Positions 18,069 to 26,339 of a DNA stretch of 64,000 bases are shown here, piece by piece. Each line of letters opens with the position of its first letter. Positions within the stretch are counted from its first letter, which is position 1. The translations under genes were made by a program, and so were the position numbers. The stretch covers positions 1 to 64,000 of the forward strand of contig NZ_JAAKZX010000007.1 in assembly GCF_011045025.1 (NCBI RefSeq), written 5' to 3'. Source of the DNA: Streptomyces ureilyticus. Lineage in GTDB: Bacteria; Actinomycetota; Actinomycetes; Streptomycetales; Streptomycetaceae. The notes beneath the pieces were generated by a model. It had not been told where the DNA came from, ran no database searches, and saw nothing but the letters and a program-made list of their open reading frames with translations.

Positions 18069-18743
18069 ATGGAGTACCAGGCAGGAGGGCAGCGGTCGCG
18101 GCCGCGACCCGCCCCCGAGAGTCTGCGGGCCCAGGCCTATTTGCAGGACTACGCCGCACTTCTGGAGGCCGTCCCCTTTCCCTCGCTCGTCTTCGACCAC
18201 CGCTGGGACGTCGTCCTCGCCAACGGCGCGTTCGAGACACTTTTTCGCGGTGTGGGTCCGCATCCCACGGCCATGCCGGGGGACAACTTCCTCCGGTTCG
18301 TCCTGTTCCATCCGGAAGCGGGCACGGTTCTCGCCGAGCATGAGTCGAGCTGGTGCCTGCCGATGCTGGCGCACTTCGCCGCCGCGATCGAGCGGCACGG
18401 GCAGGATCCGGTGCTGCGGTCCGTCCTCCGGGAGATCGCCCAGGACCCGATCATGGACGCCGCGTACCGGCACGGACTGCCGCACTGGATCCGCTCGGTC
18501 GGTCCCGACGCCCTCGAACACGACGGCGCGGTACGGCCGTTGTGGCACCCGGACCCCCGGTGGGGGCGCACCGACTGCCGGATCGTCGGAGAGACCCCCA
18601 AGACCCTCAAGGACATGGGCTATACGCGCATGACGCTGGTCCTGCGGGATGCTCGTCGCGCGACGGGTCCTGTACGCACGACTGCGCGGGTGCGGCGGGC
18701 CGCGACGAGTCACCTCAGCGTGGTGCCGGCCGCCGAGGCGTGA
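18069..18743 (+). CDS. Stand-alone MmyB-type ligand-binding domain protein
   Basis: A 224-aa protein. It matches the C-terminal ligand-binding (PAS-like) domain of MmyB/XRE regulators: LQDYAALLEAVPFPSLVFDHRWDVVLANGAFETLF and GDNFLRFVLFHPEAG, then a Trp/Pro-containing tail (WHPDPRWGRTDCRIVG). In MmyB proteins this domain follows an XRE helix-turn-helix, but none is present here; the first 25 residues are Arg/Pro-rich and do not form one. AGAGGGG precedes ATG 18069. It could sense a fatty-acyl-type ligand and act through a partner, or be a decayed regulator. It is divergent from the right-cassette regulator. Confidence 0.72.
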   Translation: MEYQAGGQRSRPRPAPESLRAQAYLQDYAALLEAVPFPSLVFDHRWDVVLANGAFETLFRGVGPHPTAMPGDNFLRFVLFHPEAGTVLAEHESSWCLPMLAHFAAAIERHGQDPVLRSVLREIAQDPIMDAAYRHGLPHWIRSVGPDALEHDGAVRPLWHPDPRWGRTDCRIVGETPKTLKDMGYTRMTLVLRDARRATGPVRTTARVRRAATSHLSVVPAAEA

Positions 18744-18860
18744 GCGAACCAAGAAACGTCAAAATGCCGGGACATATGACCCTGGTCCCGCCGACGTATA
18801 TCGCCGAGTCTCGACGTCACGACCAGCCACATCTCCGGATTGACATCCGAGGAGGCGAGT

Positions 18861-20399
18861 ATGGCCGGTTCCGGACGCCACGCCGACTCGGAGCATTCCG
18901 GTTGTTCCGAGCAATCAGAGAGTTTCCATCCCAAGAGGTCGATGCTTGCGCGCGGCCTCGACCTGTTGACCTGCTTCCAGCCCGGTGACGAGGTGCTATC
19001 GCTGTCGGCGATGGCACGCCGGGTGGACCTGCCGCTCACCTCGGCCCACCGGATCGTCGGAGGACTGTGCCGATGGGGTCTGCTGGAGCGTGACCACGGG
19101 CTGCGGCTCGGTCGCCGGCTGCTCGTTCTCGCCCGCCCCGCGCCAGTGCACCCGGCGCTGTGGTCGGCGGCACTGCCGTACCTGGCGAGACTGCCCCTTG
19201 CCACTCACCTACAGGTGCGGCTGGTTGTCCGACAGGGAAACCAGACCTTTCGGCTCGGGCGGATCGAGCCGCGCGAGGGCGGGTTGGCCTTCTGCCACGA
19301 GATGGCGCCCAGCAGTCCGACGGAGGCCGGCCTGGCTGTCCGCACCGTCGCGGAGGCTGGTGCGCTGGGCCGCGGGGCGGTCCGGGGAACCGTGTTCCCG
19401 GGCGCGCCCGCCTGGAGGGCGGGCGCCGACGGTGGTGGCTGGGAGGTGCGCAGCGGGTGCGTGGTCCGTGCCGACAGTCGCGTGGCGGCCGCCGCGGCCG
19501 GGCGCCCGGACTCCTCGTTCGCTCTTGTGCTCGCCCTGCACGGCGTCGGCTCGGCGGACGTCCTCCCGCACTTGCTGCCGCTGCGAGCGGCAGCGGACGT
19601 GCTGGGCGAGTGGCTCGAGGCGCTGCCCGAATTCACGGGCACGGGCGGCGGCGTGGCGTCGCGAACGGATCCTGCGGGCGGAGACATCGGTGAGGTGGCG
19701 CGGCGGATCCGGGATGACGATTTCTGTCCCCCGCCTCCCTGGACCATGCTGGACAAGGCGATCCGCCTGCTGACCTGCTTCACCGTCGACCATCCGGTGC
19801 TGACCGTGTCCGAACTCTCCGCCGTGTCGACGCTGAGCAAGTCGACCACGAGCCGCCTGATCGGCGTGATGTCCCAACGGCAGATTCTCGTCCCCCACCA
19901 GTCGGGGTTCACCATCGGCACGACGCTGCGCTCCCTGTCCGCCATGGTTCCCTGGCATCACAGGCTGATCGAGGTCACGCGGCCGTGGCAGCGGAAGATC
20001 AGCGAAGCGACCGGCGGCGCCGTCTGTCTGGCGCTCGTCGATCACTCCCATGTGATCTGGATGGACGCCTTCAGGACACCGAGCCATCGGCAGAACCAAC
20101 AGGACCACTGCCGGGACGCATCGGGGTCGGCTCGCGCCGGCGTCCTGTGGCGTGCCGCGGCCGACGCGGCCGTCGACGCGCACGCCGGTGCCGCTACGGC
20201 CGGAGCCGACCGTGAGCCCGGCGTTCTCGTGCGGCGTGCTCCAGGCGTCGTCGCCGTCCCGATCCCGGCCGGTGAGCTGCCCCGTACGAGCCTCGTCGCC
20301 ACGCTGCACGAATCGCGGCACGGTGGCCTCTCACGGGTGGCTGAGCTGCTCCGCTCGGCCGCGCTGGAGATCGGGGCCGATATGTCGGTTCACCGGTAG
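18861..20399 (+). CDS. IclR-type regulator with two helix-turn-helix regions
   Basis: A 512-aa protein, about twice the usual IclR length (about 250). The first IclR-like winged helix region is MLARGLDLLTCFQPGDEVLSLSAMARRVDLPLTSAHRIV (residues about 29-67, read in parts). After an effector-like segment, a second one starts with MLDKAIRLLTCFTVDHPVLTVSELSAVSTLSKSTTSRLI (about 297-335). A final sensor-like region includes GGAVCLALVDHSHVIWMDAFR. GAGGAGG precedes ATG 18861. It is convergent with the radical SAM gene at the cluster edge, with 31 nt between stops, so it is a candidate controller of the peptide cluster. The internal duplication may allow one polypeptide to bind two half-sites. Confidence 0.8.
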   Translation: MAGSGRHADSEHSGCSEQSESFHPKRSMLARGLDLLTCFQPGDEVLSLSAMARRVDLPLTSAHRIVGGLCRWGLLERDHGLRLGRRLLVLARPAPVHPALWSAALPYLARLPLATHLQVRLVVRQGNQTFRLGRIEPREGGLAFCHEMAPSSPTEAGLAVRTVAEAGALGRGAVRGTVFPGAPAWRAGADGGGWEVRSGCVVRADSRVAAAAAGRPDSSFALVLALHGVGSADVLPHLLPLRAAADVLGEWLEALPEFTGTGGGVASRTDPAGGDIGEVARRIRDDDFCPPPPWTMLDKAIRLLTCFTVDHPVLTVSELSAVSTLSKSTTSRLIGVMSQRQILVPHQSGFTIGTTLRSLSAMVPWHHRLIEVTRPWQRKISEATGGAVCLALVDHSHVIWMDAFRTPSHRQNQQDHCRDASGSARAGVLWRAAADAAVDAHAGAATAGADREPGVLVRRAPGVVAVPIPAGELPRTSLVATLHESRHGGLSRVAELLRSAALEIGADMSVHR

Positions 20400-20430
20400 T
20401 TGGCGGTAGTCGCCGAACGCGACCGGCTGG

Positions 20431-22503
20431 CTACCGGCCCGCTAGAGCTGTTGCGGCCGCCCTGACATTTACGTACCCCCCGGGGAACTCGGCCATATCG
20501 GCCTCCTCCCGCATGGGGTGTCGTACGGCCAGACCGACCAGACGGCCGTCGAGGGGGAGCAGGAGTCGCCGTTCGATCAAGTCCGCGAGGACGGCGGCGA
20601 CTTGGTGCTGTGGCACATCCAGGGCGTGGTCGCGGCGAAGGGTCTCACGGACCCGCTCGGGGCGTGGCGCCGCGTCGCACGCGAGGTAGACGGCGCGGGC
20701 CACGCCCGTCAGCAGGATCTGCGCCGCGGCGGCGCAGCTGCGGGTGTCGGTGATCCGCAGTTCGCCCTGTTCGTCCACCATGCTCAGGACGGGCCCGCGG
20801 TCCCGCGTATGCGCCTGCTGCCACCGGCTTGTGGCAGCCCTGAGGGCGTCGACCCCCGGACGCGGTGCCGGCGAACCCGTGTTCCTCGTCCTTCCGGCTC
20901 CGAGCGAGGGGTCTGCGGTGTAGTGGAAGGTCAGGTCCTGCAGATCGGCTGCGGTCAGCGGATACACGCATTTCATGCCCGGCACCGGGCTGAGCACCAG
21001 GCCATGCCGCTGCGCGTCCTGGTCGTACACGCTGAACCGGCCATAAAGGATCTTGTTCACTCCATCGGGCGGCGGCAGGTGTTCCAGCAGAGGGATCCAC
21101 TGAGCCATCTGCGCGTAGGCCTCGTCCTGCTCGCCGGGGAAGCCCCAAAGGATCGGCCACATCATCCGCAGTCCGAACTCGCGGGCCCATTTGAGCAGTT
21201 GGACGTTCTGCCAGCCGGTCACGCCCTTGTCCATCAGCTGCAGGATGTCGGTGTGCAGGCTTTCGATGCCCGGCTGCACCCAGGTGACGCCGGCGTCCGC
21301 CAGTGCCTTCACCTGACGGCGGTTCAGATTCGATTTCAGCGCGAAGAACAGGCTCCGCCGGGAGGCGCCCTCGTCGGCGAGGGCCTGCATCAGCGTCGGG
21401 AAGTAGCCCATGTCGAGGATGTTGTCGACGAACTCGAAGGCCGTCACGCCGTGCCGCCGCTCCAGCTCGCGCAGCTCCTCCAGCACCCGCTGCGGCGACT
21501 TGGAGTGGTAGATCGCGGTGCTGCCGTTCAGCCCGCAGAACGTGCACTGATGGCGGTCGCCCCACCAACACCCGCGGGAGGACTCGACCGTCAGGCACGG
21601 AGTGATGTACGCACCCACCGAACTCTGCGCCAACTGATCGAACCAGTCCTCATACGCCGGTACCGGCAACGCGTCCAGATCACGGAACAACGCCCGCGGC
21701 AACCGCGGCAGTACCAGCGATCCGTTCGCCCGCGACCGGTCTTCTCCTACGATCCGGTGCGCCGGCCCCAGTACGCCTCGCGGCAGTGCCTCCGCCGGTA
21801 CGTCTCGCCCGTGCTCCAGCACGAGCCGGCACAGGGGGGTGATGATCCCATCCGCCTCGCCGGAGACCAGGTAGTCCACCCAGGGAAAGCAGCGGTGCGT
21901 CGCCTCGCCCATCACCGTCTCGCAGTTCGCCCCGCCCAGCAGGGTGACCACCGTCGGGTCCAGCTCACGGACCCGCCGCAGCAGCGCCAACGACGCCACA
22001 TGCTGCTCGAACATCGAGGTGCACCCCACCACCCGCGCACCCGTCTCCAGCACCCGCCGGGCCACCACATCCACAAAACCACCGGCCGCGGCACGCAACC
22101 CAGGCAGGACCTCGCCCGCCAGATCCGGCTTCCCGGTGTGTTCCGCCAGGTGGGCGAAAGCGAAGCGCAACTCCTCGAGATACGCGTCGTCCCACTTCCG
22201 GGCACCCGCCTCCGGGAAGGCCGCCTCGGCGAACGTCCATTCCCCCATCAACTGCTGGGCCGCCGCATGGGTGGCCAGCAACTCGTACGCGGGTACGCCG
22301 ACTTTCTCGGCGAACCACAGGTTCGCGTGCAGCACCGTGCTCGGGATGCCGTCCCTGCGCAGGATCGCCTGCAGCAGGCCCAGCCCTATCGACGGCCGCG
22401 GCAACGCGGCATAGGGCATCGACACAAGGCAGACGTCCGGTGTCCCCGCACCCGCACGTGCCGGTGTTTCACGCCTCTGGGGTGCTCGTCCCTGGGGTGC
22501 CAT
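20431..22503 (-). CDS. RiPP maturation radical SAM enzyme with B12-binding-like domain, copy A
   Basis: A 690-aa member of the 'ribosomal peptide maturation radical SAM protein 1' type. The N-terminal half is a B12-binding-like Rossmann region (CLVSMPYAALPRPSIGLGLL, VVTLLGGANCETVMG, WVDYLVSGEADGII). The radical SAM domain has the 4Fe-4S motif RGCWWGDRHQCTFCGLN, a CX7CX2C spacing. A C-terminal domain of about 200 residues follows. These enzymes are proposed to C-methylate or otherwise modify ribosomal peptides. TGAGGA precedes ATG 22503, 5 nt after the acetyltransferase stop. It is closely related to the copy at 29604, including an identical block of about 210 bp. Confidence 0.9.
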   Translation of the reverse strand: MAPQGRAPQRRETPARAGAGTPDVCLVSMPYAALPRPSIGLGLLQAILRRDGIPSTVLHANLWFAEKVGVPAYELLATHAAAQQLMGEWTFAEAAFPEAGARKWDDAYLEELRFAFAHLAEHTGKPDLAGEVLPGLRAAAGGFVDVVARRVLETGARVVGCTSMFEQHVASLALLRRVRELDPTVVTLLGGANCETVMGEATHRCFPWVDYLVSGEADGIITPLCRLVLEHGRDVPAEALPRGVLGPAHRIVGEDRSRANGSLVLPRLPRALFRDLDALPVPAYEDWFDQLAQSSVGAYITPCLTVESSRGCWWGDRHQCTFCGLNGSTAIYHSKSPQRVLEELRELERRHGVTAFEFVDNILDMGYFPTLMQALADEGASRRSLFFALKSNLNRRQVKALADAGVTWVQPGIESLHTDILQLMDKGVTGWQNVQLLKWAREFGLRMMWPILWGFPGEQDEAYAQMAQWIPLLEHLPPPDGVNKILYGRFSVYDQDAQRHGLVLSPVPGMKCVYPLTAADLQDLTFHYTADPSLGAGRTRNTGSPAPRPGVDALRAATSRWQQAHTRDRGPVLSMVDEQGELRITDTRSCAAAAQILLTGVARAVYLACDAAPRPERVRETLRRDHALDVPQHQVAAVLADLIERRLLLPLDGRLVGLAVRHPMREEADMAEFPGGYVNVRAAATALAGR

Positions 22504-22508
22504 CGTCC

Positions 22509-23063
22509 TCACTCGTTTCCTTTCGCGGCCCTTGTGATGAGGGCCCGGAACGGCTCGATGTCCACGACGAAGATCTCCCACTTCGGGGAGACCGATCCCG
22601 GCATCGCCTTGACGACACCGACGAACTCCCAGCCCATGCGTCGGTAGAACCTCTTCGTCCGAATGGCAGGAGGCTGCACGGTGAGGATGGCCCGCTCCTC
22701 CGCCCGGCGTCCGAGCAGCCCGCTGACGAGCGCGCGCCCGAGACCACGAGACCGACGGTCGGAGCGAACGGCCAGGTCTCCCAGAACAAAAGTCCTCCCG
22801 GGATACTCGGCGTAGAAAACCTCTTCGCGCAGCCCCGGCCTGCTCCACCAGAATTGGCTGTCCACACCGAGCGCTCTGCCGTAGGCGAAACCCACCAATT
22901 CGTCTTCCTCCAGGGCGATCATCGCGGAAAACGATCGATCGGCGAAGTACGCTCGCAGACGCGCTCGGTGATTGACGGATTCCTCGGGGACCCAGGCGAA
23001 GGGCGGGCTCGAGAACACCTCGTCATAGAGGTCGCATATCTCGTCGAAGCGAGCCCACGCCAT
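22509..23063 (-). CDS. GNAT-family N-acetyltransferase
   Basis: A GNAT acetyltransferase, 184 aa from ATG 23063. The acetyl-CoA loop is VLGDLAVRSDRRSRGLGRALVSGLL, with the R-x-x-G-x-G pyrophosphate motif; TKRFYRRMGWEFVG is the typical C-terminal motif. The start is unsure: the frame is open upstream to GTG 23168, and GTG 23090 would restore a fuller first beta-strand. It ends 5 nt before radical SAM copy A, so they form one operon. It may acetylate the peptide product, or protect the producer; this cannot be settled from sequence. Confidence 0.82.
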   Translation of the reverse strand: MAWARFDEICDLYDEVFSSPPFAWVPEESVNHRARLRAYFADRSFSAMIALEEDELVGFAYGRALGVDSQFWWSRPGLREEVFYAEYPGRTFVLGDLAVRSDRRSRGLGRALVSGLLGRRAEERAILTVQPPAIRTKRFYRRMGWEFVGVVKAMPGSVSPKWEIFVVDIEPFRALITRAAKGNE

Positions 23064-23374
23064 GCCGAGGCCCCCGAACACGCGCTCCACTTCCAGGACT
23101 CTCCAATGCCGTCGATTGCAGTCTGATCGGGGGCTCAGCTTCGTTCCGTATCCTGCGTCCTCGCCCACGCCGGGGCCAGAAGGAATCCCGCACAGTGGAA
23201 GGGGAACTGCCTGCGCGTCGGGCAGCGGGTATTTCCCACCTGCGCTTCTTCCGGCCGGTGGGACAGCCTCTGCCGGTAAGGGCCGGGAGATGCCACGGTA
23301 TTCGTGCCACCTGGATCAGACCCCGGTCAGCGGCGATCCAGACGCCGGAATTCGCCACCAGGAAGGTGCGGACA
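23064..23374. promoter_or_regulatory. Divergent promoter region between the two arms of the peptide cluster
   Basis: This 311-bp gap separates the minus-strand acetyltransferase/radical SAM pair from the plus-strand cluster genes and must hold both promoters. Part of it may encode the N-terminus of the acetyltransferase. I see no clear -10/-35 pair, palindrome or RNA gene. Confidence 0.4.
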
Positions 23375-24499
23375 ATGATCGGCGACTCGGGTGAATCGGA
23401 CGAATATGTGAAACCCGCCTTCGATTCCGTGAAATCGGCCTTCGACTCCGCGAAACCCGTCTTCATCGTGAGCGCGGGACGGTGCGGGTCGAACCTCGTG
23501 TCGAGGCTGCTCGGAGCGCACCCCGACGTCACCAGTGTGACGGCCCTGTTCGCCCGGCGAGGCGCCGGTCGGCTCCTGCACCAGCTGCGCAGCGGTCCGG
23601 GCTTCTGGATGGAACTGACGCGCCCTGCCCCGATGTTCGACGCCATCGTGCGTGACGGGATGGCTCCCGAGGAGTTCGCCTATCCCTATGGGCACGGCCG
23701 CTTCCATCCGGAACAGGGCGTACCCCTCATCTGCCACATGACCTTGCCTTCTCTCTCCCGGGGTCCTGCTCCCTCCCTGGAACCCGACGGCTGGTACGCC
23801 GAACTGGCCGCCGATATCCCCGGTTGGGAGGCGCGCGCCTCGGCCGAGCAGTATCTGCGGCTGCTGGAATGGTTTCGCCGGCGCACCGGCGGCCGAGTCG
23901 TGGTGGAGAGCACGCCCGGTTCCCTCAAATACCTGGACATGCTCGTCCGGGCCTACCCCGACGCCCGCTTCATCTATCTGCACCGGGATCCGGTGGACAC
24001 GGTGCTGTCGATGAACCGGCACATCCTCACACGGGTCGACGGGATCGTCCGGGACGCCCTGCGACTGCTCCGCATCACATCCTTCGCCGACCTGTCTCCG
24101 GCGTGCCGCCCCCGAATGCCGCTGGTCCGGCACCATCTGAAGGTCGTCCTGCCGCCCTACGACATTCGCGCGGCGAACGACTTCGGGATTCCTCTGGACG
24201 TTTTCGCTCAGCCCTGGTTGGGGGCCACCCAGCGTGCGCGCACCGTACTGGCCGAACTGCCTCCACGGCAGCGGGCCGTCATGCGCTACGAGGACCTGGT
24301 CACCGATCCGCCGAAGGTCCTCAGAGCCCTGGCGGAATTCCTCGGGGTGCCGGCTCCCGCCGACTGGCTCTCCTTCGCCGATCGCACGGTACGCCGCAGA
24401 CGCGCCGGCACCGGGCCGTACGGGCTCGGGGACCCTCTCGCCACCCTGCGCGCGGCCTGCGCCATCGAGATGCCGGAGCCCACTCTGGACCGATGCTGA
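23375..24499 (+). CDS. Sulfotransferase of the peptide cluster
   Basis: A 374-aa PAPS-dependent sulfotransferase. The 5'-phosphosulfate loop is VFIVSAGRCGSNLVSRLLGAH (about residues 28-48) and the 3'-phosphate-binding part is ARFIYLHRDPVDTVLSMNRH (about 195-214). AVMRYEDLVTDPPKVLRAL matches the family C-terminal motif. It is longer than the one at 6524 and only distantly similar to it. AGGAAGG precedes ATG 23375. The N-terminus has a short imperfect repeat (KPAFDSVKSAFDSAKPVF). It is the first plus-strand gene of the cluster, 79 nt ahead of the glycosyltransferase, so sulfation of the peptide or of a sugar on it is plausible. Confidence 0.85.
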   Translation: MIGDSGESDEYVKPAFDSVKSAFDSAKPVFIVSAGRCGSNLVSRLLGAHPDVTSVTALFARRGAGRLLHQLRSGPGFWMELTRPAPMFDAIVRDGMAPEEFAYPYGHGRFHPEQGVPLICHMTLPSLSRGPAPSLEPDGWYAELAADIPGWEARASAEQYLRLLEWFRRRTGGRVVVESTPGSLKYLDMLVRAYPDARFIYLHRDPVDTVLSMNRHILTRVDGIVRDALRLLRITSFADLSPACRPRMPLVRHHLKVVLPPYDIRAANDFGIPLDVFAQPWLGATQRARTVLAELPPRQRAVMRYEDLVTDPPKVLRALAEFLGVPAPADWLSFADRTVRRRRAGTGPYGLGDPLATLRAACAIEMPEPTLDRC

Positions 24500-24578
24500 A
24501 CCTTGCGGCAGGACGGCCGGGGATGGAACGAGGAACGGGCGGCCGGAAACCGAATTCAGGACGAACCTGGAGAACGCG

Positions 24579-26141
24579 GTGTCAACAAGTGAACATATTC
24601 CCGGCGCCGGCCCACCGGGCCCGCGCCGGAAGCTCACCGTAGGCATGGCCACATACGACGACTACGACGGCGCCTACTTCACCTCCGCGGCACTACGCCT
24701 GTACCACCCCGAGGTGCGCGAACGCGTGGGCATTCTCGTCGTGGACAACAATCCGCGAGGCGCGGCGGCCTGGGCGCTCAAAGCCCTGGAGAGGGAGATC
24801 GAAGGGCTCAGATATCTGCCCGTCGACGACATCACTTCGGCGGCCGTGAAGGACCGTGTCATACGGGAAGCCAATTCGGAGTGGGTGCTGGTCGTCGATT
24901 CTCACGTTCTGATCGCTCCCGGGGCCATAGCCCGGCTTCTGGAGTTCATCGACGCCCACCCCGGCTGCGACGACCTCCTGCAGGGGCCGCTGCTCTCCCG
25001 TGGCGGCTATTACGTGTCGTTGGAGCGTGCCTGGCACAACGATCTCTACGGCGCCTGGCTCCTGCCCGCGCTCAGGCCGGGCCGCCCCGACCCCGAGGAC
25101 GAGTCCTTCGAGATCGAGATGCAGGGGCTCGGCCTCTTCGCCTGCCGCAAGGACTCCTGGCCGGGCTACAGCCCCCACTTCCGGGGACACGGCGCCGAGG
25201 AGGGATACATCCACGCCAAATACCGGTCCCTCGGCAGGCGCACCCTGTGTCTTCCGTTCCTTGCCTGGGAGCACCGGTTCGGTCGCCCGCTGAGCGCTCC
25301 GTACCGGCACACCTTCGAGGAGCGGATCCGCAACTACCTGGTTGCCTCGGACGAGGTCGGCTACCCACCACTCCAGGAGGTGATCAGACACTTCCGGGAC
25401 GAAGCCCAGGCGTCGTGCACCGACGAGGTCGTACGGAGCTGGGAGCGAGAGAAGAGCAGCCCGCTCGCCTTCTTCGACGTGATCGCGGTCCTGAATCCCC
25501 AGCGCGACGAGGAGCGGTGGCGGCACGTTCACGATGAGGTGGCCGCGGTGTTCGGCGTCGAGAAGTGCCTGCGCCGTATCACCCTGCCTCCACTCGACGT
25601 CGACCAGCCGGTCATGGACGACGGCGTACAGGCGGATGTCCTGGCCGAAGCAGAAGCCCAGGCGGAACAAGTCACCCTGGCGCTGTCGCACCGCCACCTG
25701 ATCGCCCGCGCGGTGAATGAGAACTGGCCCCGGCTCCTCGTCGTCGACGACGACGTGACCTTCCTCCCCGAGGCGGGCGCCACGTTGGCGTCCTTTCTGA
25801 CCGGGCTCGAGCATGGCCATGCGTGGACGGCGATCGACCTGTCCGGCCCTCAGGACGGCACGCACACCGATGGACCGACAGCCATCGGCTACCACGAAAG
25901 CGCATACAGAGCGGTGCTCGACGCCCTGCCGGAGGACCCGGCCGGGGCCCGGGCGGCGCTGGCGACCGCCGGTGGAAGCCTGACCGGGTTGCTCAGCCGC
26001 GTACTGCCGCTCGGCCGCCACCGCCTGGCGGTCACCGGCTCGAGAGCCGGCCGGCGTCCCCTCCTCGATGGGGCACGCGAAAACGGGATACGTGAGAACG
26101 GGGCAAACGAGCCGACGACAGCCGACTTGGCACATCAGTAA
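24579..26141 (+). CDS. Glycosyltransferase with GT2 domain and GT25-like C-terminal domain
   Basis: A 520-aa protein. Residues about 18-270 are a GT-A (family 2) glycosyltransferase: LTVGMATYDDYDGAYF at the start, ILVVDNNPRG, then VLVVDSHVLIAPGAI, where Asp-Ser-His takes the place of the usual Asp-x-Asp. A second region (about 330-440) resembles the GT25 group: TLALSHRHLIARAVNENW and RLLVVDDDVTFLPEAG, with an Asp-Asp-Asp motif. The remaining tail is not recognised. GGAG lies 7 nt before GTG 24579. Two sugar-transfer sites in one chain are possible, or one may be non-catalytic. Lying in the peptide cluster, it probably glycosylates the product. Confidence 0.75.
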   Translation: MSTSEHIPGAGPPGPRRKLTVGMATYDDYDGAYFTSAALRLYHPEVRERVGILVVDNNPRGAAAWALKALEREIEGLRYLPVDDITSAAVKDRVIREANSEWVLVVDSHVLIAPGAIARLLEFIDAHPGCDDLLQGPLLSRGGYYVSLERAWHNDLYGAWLLPALRPGRPDPEDESFEIEMQGLGLFACRKDSWPGYSPHFRGHGAEEGYIHAKYRSLGRRTLCLPFLAWEHRFGRPLSAPYRHTFEERIRNYLVASDEVGYPPLQEVIRHFRDEAQASCTDEVVRSWEREKSSPLAFFDVIAVLNPQRDEERWRHVHDEVAAVFGVEKCLRRITLPPLDVDQPVMDDGVQADVLAEAEAQAEQVTLALSHRHLIARAVNENWPRLLVVDDDVTFLPEAGATLASFLTGLEHGHAWTAIDLSGPQDGTHTDGPTAIGYHESAYRAVLDALPEDPAGARAALATAGGSLTGLLSRVLPLGRHRLAVTGSRAGRRPLLDGARENGIRENGANEPTTADLAHQ

Positions 26142-26339
26142 AAGGCTTTTCAGTAAAAGGCCTTCACTGCATCCCGCTGAGGATTGCGACGCGCCGTAGG
26201 TGTGAGGGTCGGCTTTTCCCTGCGCTTTTTCCGAGGGAATCCCGATTATTCCGTCCGGTGGGACACATGGTTGATACGGCCGCCGGTCCGGGTGAATGTT
26301 TGGGTAGTAAGGGAACAACGAACGGAACAGGGTGAGACG
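26142..26339 (+). promoter_or_regulatory. Leader region before the methyltransferase genes, with short direct repeat
   Basis: This 198-bp gap before the double methyltransferase probably carries a promoter. A 12-bp direct repeat, TCAGTAAAAGGC, starts at 26135 (across the glycosyltransferase stop) and again as TCAGTAAAAGGCC at about 26150. No convincing promoter boxes are seen. Confidence 0.35.

Noticed and set aside
26135..26162. Direct repeat TCAGTAAAAGGC considered as an insertion target duplication
   Set aside because: There is no inserted element between the two copies, which are only a few bases apart; it is recorded only as part of the leader region.
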